Below, piece by piece: positions 1 through 10,603 of a stretch of DNA of 34,253 nucleotides. Where the stretch lies: assembly GCA_964246185.1 (NCBI GenBank), contig CAXTPP010000024.1:1-34253 (forward strand), given 5' to 3'. The first letter of the stretch is position 1, and every line of letters begins with the position of its first letter. Under the pieces are notes generated by a model, which was not told the DNA's origin, did no database searches, and saw only the letters and a program-made list of their open reading frames with translations. This DNA comes from LMUY01 sp964246185. GTDB lineage: Bacteria > Pseudomonadota > Alphaproteobacteria > Acetobacterales > Acetobacteraceae. The position numbers and the translations under genes are program-made.

Positions 1-1
1 G

Positions 2-112
2 CCCGCCAGCCTGCCCCGCCCGCGGCCACCGCGGGCCTGGGCCGGCGCGCCGCCAGCCGGCCCAGACGGGACGGCGGCAGTGCAGCAACGGCAGCGGTTC
101 AGCAGCGCCTGA
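2..112 (+). CDS. Possible 3' end of an unidentified gene cut by the left edge
   Basis: An open frame enters from the left edge and ends at a TGA at 110-112, reading a proline/alanine-rich tail that finishes in QQRQRFSSA. The other two forward frames are also open over most of this stretch, so the choice of frame is a guess. Nothing in it identifies a family. It is followed directly by the first copy of the dispersed hairpin repeat, which in this window sits beside gene ends, and that is weak support for a gene ending here. It may equally be non-coding. Confidence 0.2.
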   Translation, partial: PASLPRPRPPRAWAGAPPAGPDGTAAVQQRQRFSSA

Positions 113-135
113 CACCAACCGCCCTATGTTTTAAC

Positions 136-302
136 CTGCTGGAAAGCGAGGCTGGGCTCCGCCCAGACCCGCCAAAGGCCTGAGGCCTTTGGAAACCCTT
201 TCATTAAACAAGAGGATTTCAAAGGCTTGCCTTTGATGGAGTCCAGAGGCAGAGCCTCTGGCTTTGCCTACCTAACGGTCACCCTCAAGGGCCTTTGGCA
301 TG
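136..302 (+). repeat. Dispersed multi-hairpin repeat, copy A
   Basis: First of four related copies. The core is a row of short perfect or near-perfect hairpins: GGGCTCC/GCCC type, then CCAAAGGCC/GGCCTTTGG, then CAAAGGC/GCCTTTG, then CCAGAGGC/GCCTCTGG, separated by an AT-rich spacer after the second. It ends in a conserved tail with ACGGTCACC and AAGGGCC. The right end overlaps the last codons of the flippase gene on the minus strand, so the repeat supplies that protein's C-terminal residues (MPKALEGDR) and its stop codon. No open frame, transposase or tRNA is visible in it. Confidence 0.85.
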
Positions 303-1843
303 AGCCGGCCGCACGCCCGGAGAACGCGCTGAAAGCGCGGATCGTGCTGCAACAGGCCGGCGATCCGGCTTTCCGCGCCGGCGGGCCTGCCGCTGAGCCG
401 CCACAGGATCGCCTGGCAGGCGAAGAACACCGCGAAGGTGAGGCAGCCGATGACGCCGCCTACGGCCAGCGCGTAGCCGCGGCCCAGGCCGACATGCGCC
501 CAGGCGCCCGGGACGAAGCTCAGCACCGCGCATGTCGCCGCCACCGACGCCGCGGCGCGGAGCAGTGTCATGAGCAGGCTGCGCAGCTCCGTGTTGCCGG
601 CGGAGCGGAGCTGCCAGACGAACATCACCGACTCCACCGCGATGATCGCCACCACCGTGCCGCCGATCACGCTCAGGTCCTGCGTGTGGCGGACGGCGAG
701 GATGCCGCCGACCTTGATCACCGCGGCGAAGGCATGGCTCACGAACACCCGGCGCACCTGGCCCTGTGCGGACAGCACCGTCACCGCCACCCAGCTGAAC
801 GGCAGGAACATGCACATCCAGGCCAGCACGGCGATCAACGGCCGCGCCGCCTCCCACTGCGGGCCGAGCAGGCTCGCCACCAGGTATCCGGAACAGGCGG
901 AGATGCCGGCCGAGAACGGGATGGTGCACAGCGCCAGCGCCCCGGCGACGGACAGGCCCATGGCCACCGGGTCCGACCCGCTGCGGCGCGCGAGCGAGAA
1001 GCCGGGGAACAGCGCGGTGCAGGCAGGCTCCAGCAGCTCGGTGACGGGCAGCATCGCGATCTCGCTGGCCAGCACGTACAGGCCGAACGCGGCGGTGCCC
1101 AGCACCGGGCCGAGCAGGAACGGGTCTGCCCGGTTCAGCACCACCATCGCGAGGCCGCCGGCCCAGCTCCAGAACGAGAAGTGCAGGAGGTATCGCCAGC
1201 CGGCCAGGCCGAAGCGGGGCCGGTGCGGCGACGCCACGTAGCTGACCGCGACGCTGCTCAGCTTGGCCACCGCGGCGCCTGCGATCAGCGCCCAGTAGGA
1301 GTGCAGCAGAAAGGCCAGCGCGGTGGTGATGGCGAAGCCGGCCAGCCGGGGCGCGGCTTGCAGGAAGAACTGCGTGCGGAAGTCGAGCGCGCGGCTGAAC
1401 CTGACGATGCCGATGTTCTCGAGCCCGGTGACGACCGTGAAGAAGGCCAGGATCAGCAGGATGGGCTGCAGCCGCGGCTCGGCCAGCAGGTCGGACGCGA
1501 ACAGGCTCAGCCCGGCGATGAGCAGGGCCGTCAGCAGACTGCGGATGACCTGGAAGGTGAACGCCGTGTCGTAGTAGTCCCGCCGCTCGTCGGCGAGCCG
1601 CACCAGCGCGTCCCGCACGCCAAGCTGCGACAGGCCCTCGATGGCCCCGGTGACGGCCGTGGCCATCGCGACGATGCCGAAATCCCTCGGCGCCAGCAGG
1701 CTGGCGAGCACCAGCATGCTGACGAAGCCGAGCAGGCGGCTGACCATGCGCCAAGCCACCATCCATCCCGCGCCGGTGACGACGCGCGAGGTGATGGAGG
1801 CGGGCGGGGCGATGAAGGTGGGCGGGGTTTGGGCGTCCATCAT
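272..1843 (-). CDS. Polysaccharide flippase (Wzx-like, MOP superfamily)
   Basis: Predicted 523-residue inner-membrane protein with about a dozen hydrophobic segments throughout, opening with a cytoplasmic tail and the stretch RVVTGAGWMVAWRMVSRLLG, typical of the start of O-antigen/teichoic-acid flippases of the MOP (MATE-like) superfamily. Such proteins move lipid-linked oligosaccharide units from the cytoplasmic to the periplasmic face. It starts with two consecutive Met codons; the first (1841-1843) lies 22 bases after the GT2 stop, so it is the last gene of the leftward operon. The context with an EpsB-type transferase and glycosyltransferases supports export of an exopolysaccharide repeat unit. 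The final residues are encoded inside repeat copy A. The substrate cannot be told from sequence. Confidence 0.88.
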   Translation of the reverse strand: MMDAQTPPTFIAPPASITSRVVTGAGWMVAWRMVSRLLGFVSMLVLASLLAPRDFGIVAMATAVTGAIEGLSQLGVRDALVRLADERRDYYDTAFTFQVIRSLLTALLIAGLSLFASDLLAEPRLQPILLILAFFTVVTGLENIGIVRFSRALDFRTQFFLQAAPRLAGFAITTALAFLLHSYWALIAGAAVAKLSSVAVSYVASPHRPRFGLAGWRYLLHFSFWSWAGGLAMVVLNRADPFLLGPVLGTAAFGLYVLASEIAMLPVTELLEPACTALFPGFSLARRSGSDPVAMGLSVAGALALCTIPFSAGISACSGYLVASLLGPQWEAARPLIAVLAWMCMFLPFSWVAVTVLSAQGQVRRVFVSHAFAAVIKVGGILAVRHTQDLSVIGGTVVAIIAVESVMFVWQLRSAGNTELRSLLMTLLRAAASVAATCAVLSFVPGAWAHVGLGRGYALAVGGVIGCLTFAVFFACQAILWRLSGRPAGAESRIAGLLQHDPRFQRVLRACGRLMPKALEGDR

Positions 1844-1865
1844 GGCCCTGCTCTGGTGGGGACGG

Positions 1866-2801
1866 TCAGGGAGACTTGCGGGCAGACCAGAAATAACGAA
1901 GCCGTCCCCGGTCGAGCGCCAGCTGGATCAGCTTGCGGACCCAGGTTTCAGGATGCGCGTAAAACCTTGACAGGCGGTAATCGACCGTCCGGATCACGAT
2001 GCGCTTCAACACCCAACGCGGCACGCCGAACAGGCGCGGCGCGTCGAAGGCTCCCTCGTTCCGCGCCCAGGTCTTGCCCAGCATTTCGTACCACTGGGCG
2101 ATGTACGACGCACTCTGCCGTTCCGGGCCTATCATGTGCTCGACGTAAGCGGCGGGGACCCACATGCCGGCATGGCCGCTGGCGAGCATCGCCAGGAAGC
2201 AGGTCGTCTCCTCGCCGGAGAATCGCTTTCCTGGACCGAGTTCCGGATCATACGGGAACTGGCGCGCGATCTCCGTCCGGATGGCGAAGTTCGCGCCATA
2301 GGGAATCATGTCGCCGTGGGCTTTGAACGCGAGAGGCGCCTCGCCGAAGTCCCGGATCGCGAGCGGACCCCCGAGCAGCGGCGCCACGCTGCGGAACCAT
2401 GGCGTGACAGGCTCCAGCAGGACCGGGATGATGCGGCCGCCGAACAGCGCCGCATCCGGCCACCGCTCGAACGCATCGGCGTAGGCCTGAAGCCAGTTCG
2501 GCCCGATGGTCACGTCGTCGTCCGTGCAGACCATGTACTTGCCGAGCGCGGATGCCGTGGCGGTGTTCCTGGCATTGGCCAGGCCAGGCGCAGGCTCGGT
2601 CTCGCTGCGGATCGGCAGCCGCCCGGCGAAGGCCGCGATGACACCCTGCGTGTCGTCGGTGCTGCCGTTGTCCACCACCAGCAGCTCCCACGCATGGCCG
2701 ATGGGCTCGACGCGCTCCAGCGACCGCAATGTCCTGGCAAGTGAAGCTGACCGGTTGCGCGTGCAGATGGCGACTGTGATCAGCATGGGGGTGATCAGCA
2801 T
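1866..2801 (-). CDS. Glycosyltransferase family 2
   Basis: A 311-residue GT-A fold enzyme. The N-terminus reads ITVAICTRNRSASLARTL, followed by VVDNGSTDDT (nucleotide-sugar binding) and MVCTDDDVTIG, whose acidic cluster fits the DXD metal site. It likely transfers a sugar to a growing polysaccharide on the cytoplasmic side. The start is ambiguous: a perfect 15-bp tandem duplication gives two in-frame ATGs, at 2801 and 2786, so the protein begins MLITPMLIT or MLIT. The second fits the usual family start better. It lies 25 bases downstream of prsT and 22 bases upstream of the flippase gene, consistent with one transcript. The sugar donor is unknown. Confidence 0.88.
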   Translation of the reverse strand: MLITPMLITVAICTRNRSASLARTLRSLERVEPIGHAWELLVVDNGSTDDTQGVIAAFAGRLPIRSETEPAPGLANARNTATASALGKYMVCTDDDVTIGPNWLQAYADAFERWPDAALFGGRIIPVLLEPVTPWFRSVAPLLGGPLAIRDFGEAPLAFKAHGDMIPYGANFAIRTEIARQFPYDPELGPGKRFSGEETTCFLAMLASGHAGMWVPAAYVEHMIGPERQSASYIAQWYEMLGKTWARNEGAFDAPRLFGVPRWVLKRIVIRTVDYRLSRFYAHPETWVRKLIQLALDRGRLRYFWSARKSP

Positions 2802-2805
2802 GGGG
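2776..2805 (-). repeat. Perfect 15-bp tandem duplication covering the GT2 start codon
   Basis: The 15-base unit at 2776-2790 is repeated exactly at 2791-2805. On the coding (minus) strand each unit is CCCCATGCTGATCAC, so each contributes an in-frame ATG. The length is a multiple of three, so a change in copy number would add or remove start codons without shifting frame. Confidence 0.9.
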
Positions 2806-2826
2806 CGGCCAAGGCCTGAGGGATCG

Positions 2827-5593
2827 TCAAGGTTTTCCCGACAAGCTCCCCAGCAGCTCCTGCGCCTTGGCTTTTTCTGGGAACTCGCCCGGCGTTGCCA
2901 GCAGCGGCGTCAGCAGCGCGATCGCCTTGTCGCCCTGCCCCGCCGCCTGGTAGGCCACGGCCAGGTGGTACTTGATGGCCGGGTCGTTCGGCGCCTGGCG
3001 CGTCGCCTGGCTCAGCAGCCCGACGCCGTGGTCGCCGCCGCCATCGGTCGCCATGATGTAGCCCCAGGTGTCGGCGGTCTGCGCGCTGGGCGCCAGTTGG
3101 TAGGCGCGCTGCGCCAGCACCGGCGCTTGCGGGTCCTTGGTCTGCTGGTCCACCCAGGCCAGGTTGTTCAGCGCCTTCGCATCGGTCGGGCGCTTGGCCA
3201 GCACGTCGCTCAGCAGGGTCTTGGCGGAATCCAGCCGGCGGGCGGCGATGTCCAGGTCGGACAGCCCGACCTCCACGTCCAGGTCCCCCGGGTGCTTGGC
3301 CAGCCAGCCCCGCAGGCCCTGCGCCGCCTGGTCCGCGTGCCCGCCGGCGTACTGGGCCATGGCCAGCCGGGTCGCCAGCGTGGGCGAAGGGTCGGTTCTG
3401 AGCGGGGCGGCATAGGCGGCCGCGGCGTCGTCGAACTGCTTGGCGGCCATCGCCACGTCGCCAGGCAGGGTCAGGCTGGCCGGCTGGTAGGCGGGGTTCT
3501 GCGCCAGCTTCGTCGCGGCCGCCGTCGCCGCGGGCACGCCGCCGTCCTGCGCGTCCAGGCTGACGAGGGCGCCCAGCAGCTGCTGGTTCTGCGGGTCGGT
3601 CGTCAGCGCGTCCTGCACCACCTGGCGCGCCCCGGCCGGGTCCTTCGCGTCCAGCTTCATGCGGCTGAGCTGCAGGGTCGCCACCGTCACGCGCGGGTTC
3701 GCCGCCAGCACCCGGCGCAGCGTCGCCTCGGCCGCCTCCGGCTGCTTCAGCGCCAGCTCGGCCTGCGCCTGGACCAGCAGCAGGGCGATGTCCGCCGTCG
3801 CCGGGGTCTTGCCGTCGGCTGGGGGCAAGGCCGCAAGCAGCGCCAGGGCGCGCTTCGGGTCGCCGCTGGCGGTTTCCAGGCTGGCCAGCCGCACCGTGAA
3901 GCGCGGGTTGGCCGGCGCCGCCGCGTGCGCGCGCTCCAGCACCGCGATGGCGTCGGCCGGCTTGTTGGCCCGCAAGGCGGTGTCCACGGCCTGGTTCACC
4001 ACGGCCTCGCGCCCAGGCTCCTTCTGCAGCACCTCGGCGTCGAGCTTGGCCGCGTCGTCCGAGCGGCCTTGCAGCACCGCCACCCGGATCAGGTCGAGCC
4101 GCGCGGGAGTCGAGCCCGGGAAGTCGTGCAGCACCGCCTCGAACAGGGTGCGGGCCTTGTCCAGGTCAAAGCGGGACAGCTGGATCTCGCCGTTCAGCAA
4201 GCCGGCCAGCTCGGCGTTGCCGCCCTGCGCCTGCAAGCGGTCCACCGCCTTCTGCGCCTCGTCCGGCTTGCCTGCGCCGAGCAGGGCGGCGGTCAGCAGC
4301 GCCTCCGTCTGGGCCTGCGCCGGGGCGATGCTGACGGAGCGGTCCAGCAGGGAGGCCGCCCCGTCGGTCTGGTGCAGCACCAGCTCGGTGGCGCCGGCCT
4401 GGGCGAGCAGGCGGGCGTTGTCGGGGGTGATGGCGAGCGCCTTCTGGTACTCGGCCAAGGCAGCTTCCGGCCGGCCGAGCATGTTGTCGGCGGCGCCGCG
4501 CAGCTCGTACACCTGCGGCAGCGTGGTCTGCGCGGTGGCCAGCGGCGCCAGCAGTTCCAGCACCTGGTCCGGATGCCTCGCCGACAGCTGCAGCTGCGCC
4601 AGCAGGATGGGGCCGCGCGCGTCGGACGGGTTGCGCGCGGCATACCGGGTGGCGGCGTCCAGCGCCTGCTCGGTCTGCCCCACCGCCTGCTTGACCACGG
4701 CCTGGACCAGGTATGCGCCGGGGAACTGGGAGACGAAGCTGGAGAGCTGGTCCAGGATCGTGTTGGCGCCCGCGAAGTCCCCAGCGCGCAGCAGCAGCAC
4801 GGCACGGTAGTACAGCGCGCGCTGGTTGCCAGGCGAGAGCGCCAGCACGGCGGCCACGTCCGCCTTGGCCGGGTCGTTCTGATTGAAATCCATCAGGATG
4901 CCGGCGCGGTCCAGCCGGTAGGCGAACTGACCCGGCGCTGCCGCCACCGCCTTGTCCGCTGCGGCGATGGCGCCCGCCTGGTCCGGCTTCTGCGCCAGCA
5001 GGGCTGATTGCAGCTGCAGCGCCTCCGCCGAGGCCGGGTCGAGGCCCAGGGCGGCGTCCACGGCCTGCGAGGCGGCCGGCACGTCCCGGCGCTGCAAGGC
5101 CAGCCGCGCCTGCGCCAGCAGCGGCGCCGGGGAGGCCGGGGCCAGGCGCTGCGCTTCGGCGAAGGCGGTGGCCGCCAGATCCGGGTGGTCGAGCAGCAGC
5201 TGGGCACGGCCGCGGGCCACGAGGGTCACGGCGGCGAGTTCGGGCGTGGTGGTGTCGGCCGGCACGTCGCGCAGCAAGTCCCGCGCGCGGCCTTCCTGCA
5301 GGTAGGCCGCGGTCAGCAGGCCAAGGGTGGCGGCGGCAGGGTAGCCGTCGTCCTTGGCGTCCTGCGATTCCTTCTCGGCAGCTGCCGGGTCGCCCAGCTG
5401 CAGGTTGACCTCGCCGAGCCGGTAGTGCGCCTCGCCGCTCGCCGGGTCGGCTTTCACCGCGTTGCGGAGCTGCAGGCGGGCGGCGGGCAGGTCCCCGGCG
5501 GCAACCGCCTTCCCGGCGTCCGCCAGGTAGTCCGCCGCGTTGGCCAGGAGCGGCCATGCGGCCAGCAGCGCCGTTGCGGCGAGCAAACGCTGT

Positions 5594-5601
<8 letters not shown>
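2827..5601 (-). CDS. prsT: PEP-CTERM system TPR-repeat protein PrsT
   Basis: A 924-residue exported protein made almost entirely of tetratricopeptide repeats (recurring A-x-x-x-Y/L...P-x-N/D units from about residue 30 to the end), matching the length and composition of PrsT proteins of exosortase/PEP-CTERM loci. These are periplasmic or envelope scaffolds of unclear molecular role. I chose the ATG at 5601 because it gives a clean signal peptide (MHRQRLLAATALLAAWPLLA, then NAADY); a longer reading to 5673 adds an unlikely charged leader. The start overlaps the prsR stop by 8 bases, implying coupling. PrsT is often described as a lipoprotein, but no lipobox cysteine follows this signal sequence, so this one looks soluble. 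Confidence 0.9.
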
Positions 5602-6987
<1,386 letters not shown>

Positions 6988-6991
<4 letters not shown>

Positions 6992-9021
6992 GGCAAGGCC
7001 CGCGCGCTGGCCGCTGCCATGGCGGGCTGCCCCGGCAGCGATATCGGCAGCGACACGCGCATGGTGGTGCCCGCGCCGGGCTGGCTGGAAACGGTCAGGG
7101 TGCCGCCGGCCTGCTGGAGCAGTTCGCGGGCCTGGAACACGCCCATGCCGAACCCGTCGCTCTTGGACGAGCGGAACGGGCGGAACAGCTGCTGCTGGAT
7201 GAACTCGGCGGTCATGCCGGTGCCTTGGTCCGCGATGTCGACCAGAATACGGCGCTCCTGCTCACGGCACTCGACGCGAACGGGCGCGTCCGGCGTGGAG
7301 GCGTCGAACGCGTTGTCCAGCAGATGCAGGATCACCGCCTCGAAATCCGCCGGGTCCATCACGGTTTGCACGACGCCGGACAGCGACCCGGCGTCGAGCA
7401 GGATGCGCGCCCGGCGCGACGGGCTGCAAGCGCCGACGATGGCCTGCAGCCGCCCGGTTACATCGACCAGCGCCTGCGGCGGGGCCTCGCCAGCCGGGGT
7501 TTTCAGGCGGGCGAGCAGCGTGTTGATCTTCTGCACGGAGGCGCCGACGGTCAGCAGCATGTCTTGCTGGAACTCCAAGTTGGCAATGTGGCGCTCTGCG
7601 TTGGCAAGCACCAGGGAGAGCTGGCTCGACACGTTCTTGATGTCGTGCGCGACGAAGGCAAAGCGTTTGCCGTATTCGCGCAGCTGGGTGGTTTGCAGCA
7701 GCGTCTCGGCGGCACGTTGCTCAGCGACATAGCTTGCCACCTCCTGCCCCACGATGCGGAGCAGGGCGAACACCTCGCCATCGAGCGCGAAGGGCGCGCG
7801 CGGCTTGGCCACCAGGATGAACCCGGCCATGCTGCCGCCGTGGGTGAGGGGGGCCGCGAGCCAGGCGTCCGAAACGTCCGGCATTCCCGGCGGCACTTGG
7901 ACGACCGAGCCGCCCATGCCGAGCAGCGCCACCAAGGCGTGGTCGCCGCCGATCTGGTGCGCCGCCGCCGGCAGGTTCCATGACCCGGCCCAGCGGAACA
8001 CGCCATCATCCGTCTCGCGCAGGAAGATCATGCCGGCCGGGCTGTCCACCACCTGAGCCACCGCCCGGATGGCGCGGGTGTGCAGCGCCACGTTGCGGTC
8101 GGTCTGCGACAGGGTATGGATGCAGCGCAGCCACTCCAGCCGGTAGTCGTAGCGCTGGCGGAGGAAGTTGCTGATGACGAAGTTGCGCACGGTGGACCGG
8201 GCCGAGGCCGAGGTCACGAACAGAGCTGCGGTGAGCAGCCCGCCAGAGATCAGGCTGATCTCCACTACCATGCCCCACGGGCTGGCCCAGCCCGGTCCGA
8301 AGGCGCGCAGGATTTCACCCGTGGCTGCCACGCCGAGCAGGAAGAGCCCGATCAGCACCAGGCTGGCGCTGTAGAACACCGCGCGGTGCGAGACCTGCAG
8401 CGATAGCCCCCACCGGCGCTGGTTGCGTTTGGCCGACAAGGCCAGCAGGGGAAGCAGAAGCAGCAGCAGCGCCGCGCGGCCATCGGCGAGGATGGGGGAC
8501 AGCCGGCGGAACAGCATGGCGTCGCTGTAGAAGGCCATGCTGTAGGCGAAAAATCCGCCGAGCGCCACGCAGGGCAGCGTGACGTGCCAGCGCAGTTCTT
8601 CCGGCGTGTTCCGGTAGAGGTTCTCGATCAGCAACAGGGCGCAGACGGAGAGGCTCAGGCTGGCCTCGAACTCCATCATCCGAGCCGAGCCGGAAGACAG
8701 GCCAGCGCTCAAGAACCCGGCGACCGCCACCAGCACAATGACCATGCCAAAGCCCATGGCGGCGCGTTGCGGCCGGGATGCGGTCGGCGTCGACCGTTGG
8801 TACAGGTGCAAGAGGTATACGGACCAGGCAGCCATCAGAGCAAGGTCCAACGCTGCCGCCACGCCATCGGAGAGCACGGGGCCGAATGCCAGGGTAGCGG
8901 CCCAACCGGCGGTCGCAAGGCTGGCGCCGGCAAGCGAAAAGCTGGACCGATCAGGCTGGGCTGTGGCGAGGACGAGCCCGGCAAATAGACCGTAGAAGGC
9001 AGCGACCCCTATGTTCAGCAT
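6988..9021 (-). CDS. prsK: PEP-CTERM system histidine kinase PrsK
   Basis: A 677-residue sensor kinase. The first ~300 residues are a chain of hydrophobic segments, then a GAF-like region (about 310-440), then the H-box VAHDIKNVSSQLSLV with the phospho-accepting His near residue 459. The ATPase domain shows N-box HLLDNAFDAS (about 565), G1 DQGTGM (about 602) and G2 GFGMGVFQ (about 623). The HDIKN form of the H-box and the multi-pass N-terminus are typical of PrsK. I chose the ATG at 9021 (MLNIGVAAFYGLF): it starts at the first membrane helix and AGGAGG stands 12 bases upstream; the longer reading to 9087 adds an arginine-rich leader. It presumably phosphorylates PrsR. The stimulus is unknown. 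Confidence 0.93.
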
Positions 9022-9055
9022 GTGCCACCTACGCCTCCTGCCTGGGGTGCGGCGG

Positions 9056-10414
9056 CTACCGTGCCCCTTCCTGGAACAGGATGACACGGATTGTCAGCAC
9101 CAGGATTAAGAGGTTCATGAAAATGCTGCGATTCTTCACGTAATACAGGTCGTAGGCCAGCTTCATGCGGGCGTCCTCGACAGAGGCACCGTAAGGATAC
9201 TTGACCTGCGCCCACCCAGTAATGCCAGGCTTGAGACAGGCACGGTCAGGATAGCTTGGGATGAGCGTTGACAGCCGATCCACGAAATGCGGGCGCTCCG
9301 GACGGGGGCCGATAAAGCTCATGTCCCCGGACAGCACATTGAGCAGCTGCGGCAGTTCGTCGATCCGGGTGCGGCGGATCATGCGGCCGATGCGCGTCAC
9401 CCGCGGATCGTTCTTTGCCGCCCAGATTGGCGCGCCAGCCGCTTCGGCGTTGACCGACATGCTGCGGAACTTGCGCAGGCTGAACACTTGGCCGTGCTGG
9501 CCGACACGCCTTTGGGCGTAGAACACCGGCCCGGCGCTCTCAATTTTGATGAGGATCGCCACCACGGCCATCAGCGGCAACGTCGCAAAAAGCAGGCCGA
9601 TGCTGATCGACACGTCCATGGCGCGATGCACGCCATCGATCCAACGGCCTTGTGCAGTGCGGCGAACCACGGCCTCCCAAGCTTGCGGCAGGTGGTCAAG
9701 GTCTAGGCGATCAAGGCGATACTCCCAGAACGACGCCTCATTGAACACGCGGGTGTTCTTTCGCAGGCCAGCCCGCACGGCCGAGCCGGTTGCCGGTCCA
9801 GAGGCGGCATCGGCCACCACGACTCCCCAGATTTTCTGGCACCGAAGCTCTTCTCGCTGCAGTGCGGCTGATCCGGCTGGGACTGCGCCCACCACGCGCC
9901 AGGAACTGTCTCCGGTCATGCCGATCACGTTCTGGACCCGCAAGGCGCTTTGTGCCGGGCCAACGATCAGGATGCGGCGGGTGAACAGGTCCAACCGCTG
10001 CGCGAAGTAAAACCCAAGTCGGGTCACGCCAAGGCAGGCCAGCCAGCCAGCCAGGATACGGGGCAGCGACGTGCCGCTGCGTGGGTTGAGGCTGAGATCC
10101 AAATCCAGCAGACGGCTCAAGCCGAGCAGCACAGGAGCGAGCAGCACGCTGACGATCAGCGCAGTGGTGAGCAGCTTGCGCTGGCGGTGGCAGATATCCG
10201 TCCGGTAAAGCCCGATCGACACCGAGGTCAGGCTGATCGCCAAACTCCATATGACAGCCTGCTTTAGCGCGAACACGTCGAGGACCGGGCCAAGGCCAAG
10301 CAGCCGGCTTTCATGGTGCAGCAAGTAGAACAACACTGCTAGGACCATCAACGATTCGACGAGCCAAAGCCAAAGCATCTCTAACGAAAGATGTTTCTCG
10401 ACTGCCCTAATCAT
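9056..10414 (-). CDS. PEP-CTERM-associated undecaprenyl-phosphate sugar transferase (EpsB type)
   Basis: A 452-residue polyprenyl-phosphate sugar-1-phosphate transferase. N-terminal membrane helices (about 15-125) are followed by a Rossmann-like region (RILIVGPAQSALRVQNVIG, about 147) and a C-terminal bacterial sugar transferase domain beginning with a helix near residue 265. Conserved blocks include YAQRRVGQHGQVFSLRKFRS, RRTRIDELPQLLNVLSGDMS and FIGPRPERP. The closing block GITGWAQVKYPYGASVEDAR with LYYVKNRS and FQEGAR is characteristic of the exosortase-associated EpsB subfamily. It should load the first sugar onto the lipid carrier. It is the first gene of the leftward operon and ends 34 bases before prsK. 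Confidence 0.93.
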   Translation of the reverse strand: MIRAVEKHLSLEMLWLWLVESLMVLAVLFYLLHHESRLLGLGPVLDVFALKQAVIWSLAISLTSVSIGLYRTDICHRQRKLLTTALIVSVLLAPVLLGLSRLLDLDLSLNPRSGTSLPRILAGWLACLGVTRLGFYFAQRLDLFTRRILIVGPAQSALRVQNVIGMTGDSSWRVVGAVPAGSAALQREELRCQKIWGVVVADAASGPATGSAVRAGLRKNTRVFNEASFWEYRLDRLDLDHLPQAWEAVVRRTAQGRWIDGVHRAMDVSISIGLLFATLPLMAVVAILIKIESAGPVFYAQRRVGQHGQVFSLRKFRSMSVNAEAAGAPIWAAKNDPRVTRIGRMIRRTRIDELPQLLNVLSGDMSFIGPRPERPHFVDRLSTLIPSYPDRACLKPGITGWAQVKYPYGASVEDARMKLAYDLYYVKNRSIFMNLLILVLTIRVILFQEGAR

Positions 10415-10603
10415 TATTTAGTACAACCGATCAAGGAACGGCATGAAGACATGTTTCGTCTAGCTTTTTGACGCTCGAATGACAGAACGAGCGGTTATTA
10501 TCACACCCCGCTTCTGACCTCGAACATATGCCAAGGAACAAATCGCTTGTCAATAAGGGATTAACCCGGCGCAAATGCCTTCTTAAGTTGGAAATAAACA
10601 TAT
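10415..10603. other. AT-rich intergenic region between GT4 gene and EpsB operon
   Basis: These 189 bases are clearly richer in A/T than the genes on either side. They hold a candidate promoter for the EpsB-prsKRT operon and, nearer the gene, a 6-bp inverted repeat CGCTCG/CGAGCG (10472-10477 and 10488-10493, 10-base spacer) that would lie in the 5' leader. I looked for a sigma-54 signature (GG-N10-GC) in the leftward direction and found no convincing match. Confidence 0.5.
10523..10553 (-). promoter_or_regulatory. Candidate promoter of the EpsB-prsKRT operon
   Basis: On the minus strand a perfect TTGACA (10553 to 10548) is followed after 19 bases by TATGTT (10528 to 10523), which matches four of six positions of the -10 consensus. 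The spacing is longer than the usual 17. It would give a leader of roughly 100 bases before the ATG at 10414. Supported only by hexamer similarity and position. Confidence 0.3.

Noticed and set aside
227..2326. Long rightward open frame of 699 codons opposite the flippase and GT2 genes
   Set aside because: Its product is an arginine/histidine/glutamine-rich sequence without domains, running across two well-supported genes on the other strand. High GC content creates such antisense frames.
2506..5007. Rightward open frame of 833 codons opposite prsT
   Set aside because: Low-complexity Q/R/G/L-rich product with no family features; it mirrors the codon pattern of the TPR gene on the minus strand.
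10415..10603. Sigma-54 (-24/-12) promoter ahead of the EpsB-prsKRT operon
   Set aside because: The best candidate, TTGGCATATGTTCGAGG on the minus strand, has GG but lacks GC at the required distance.
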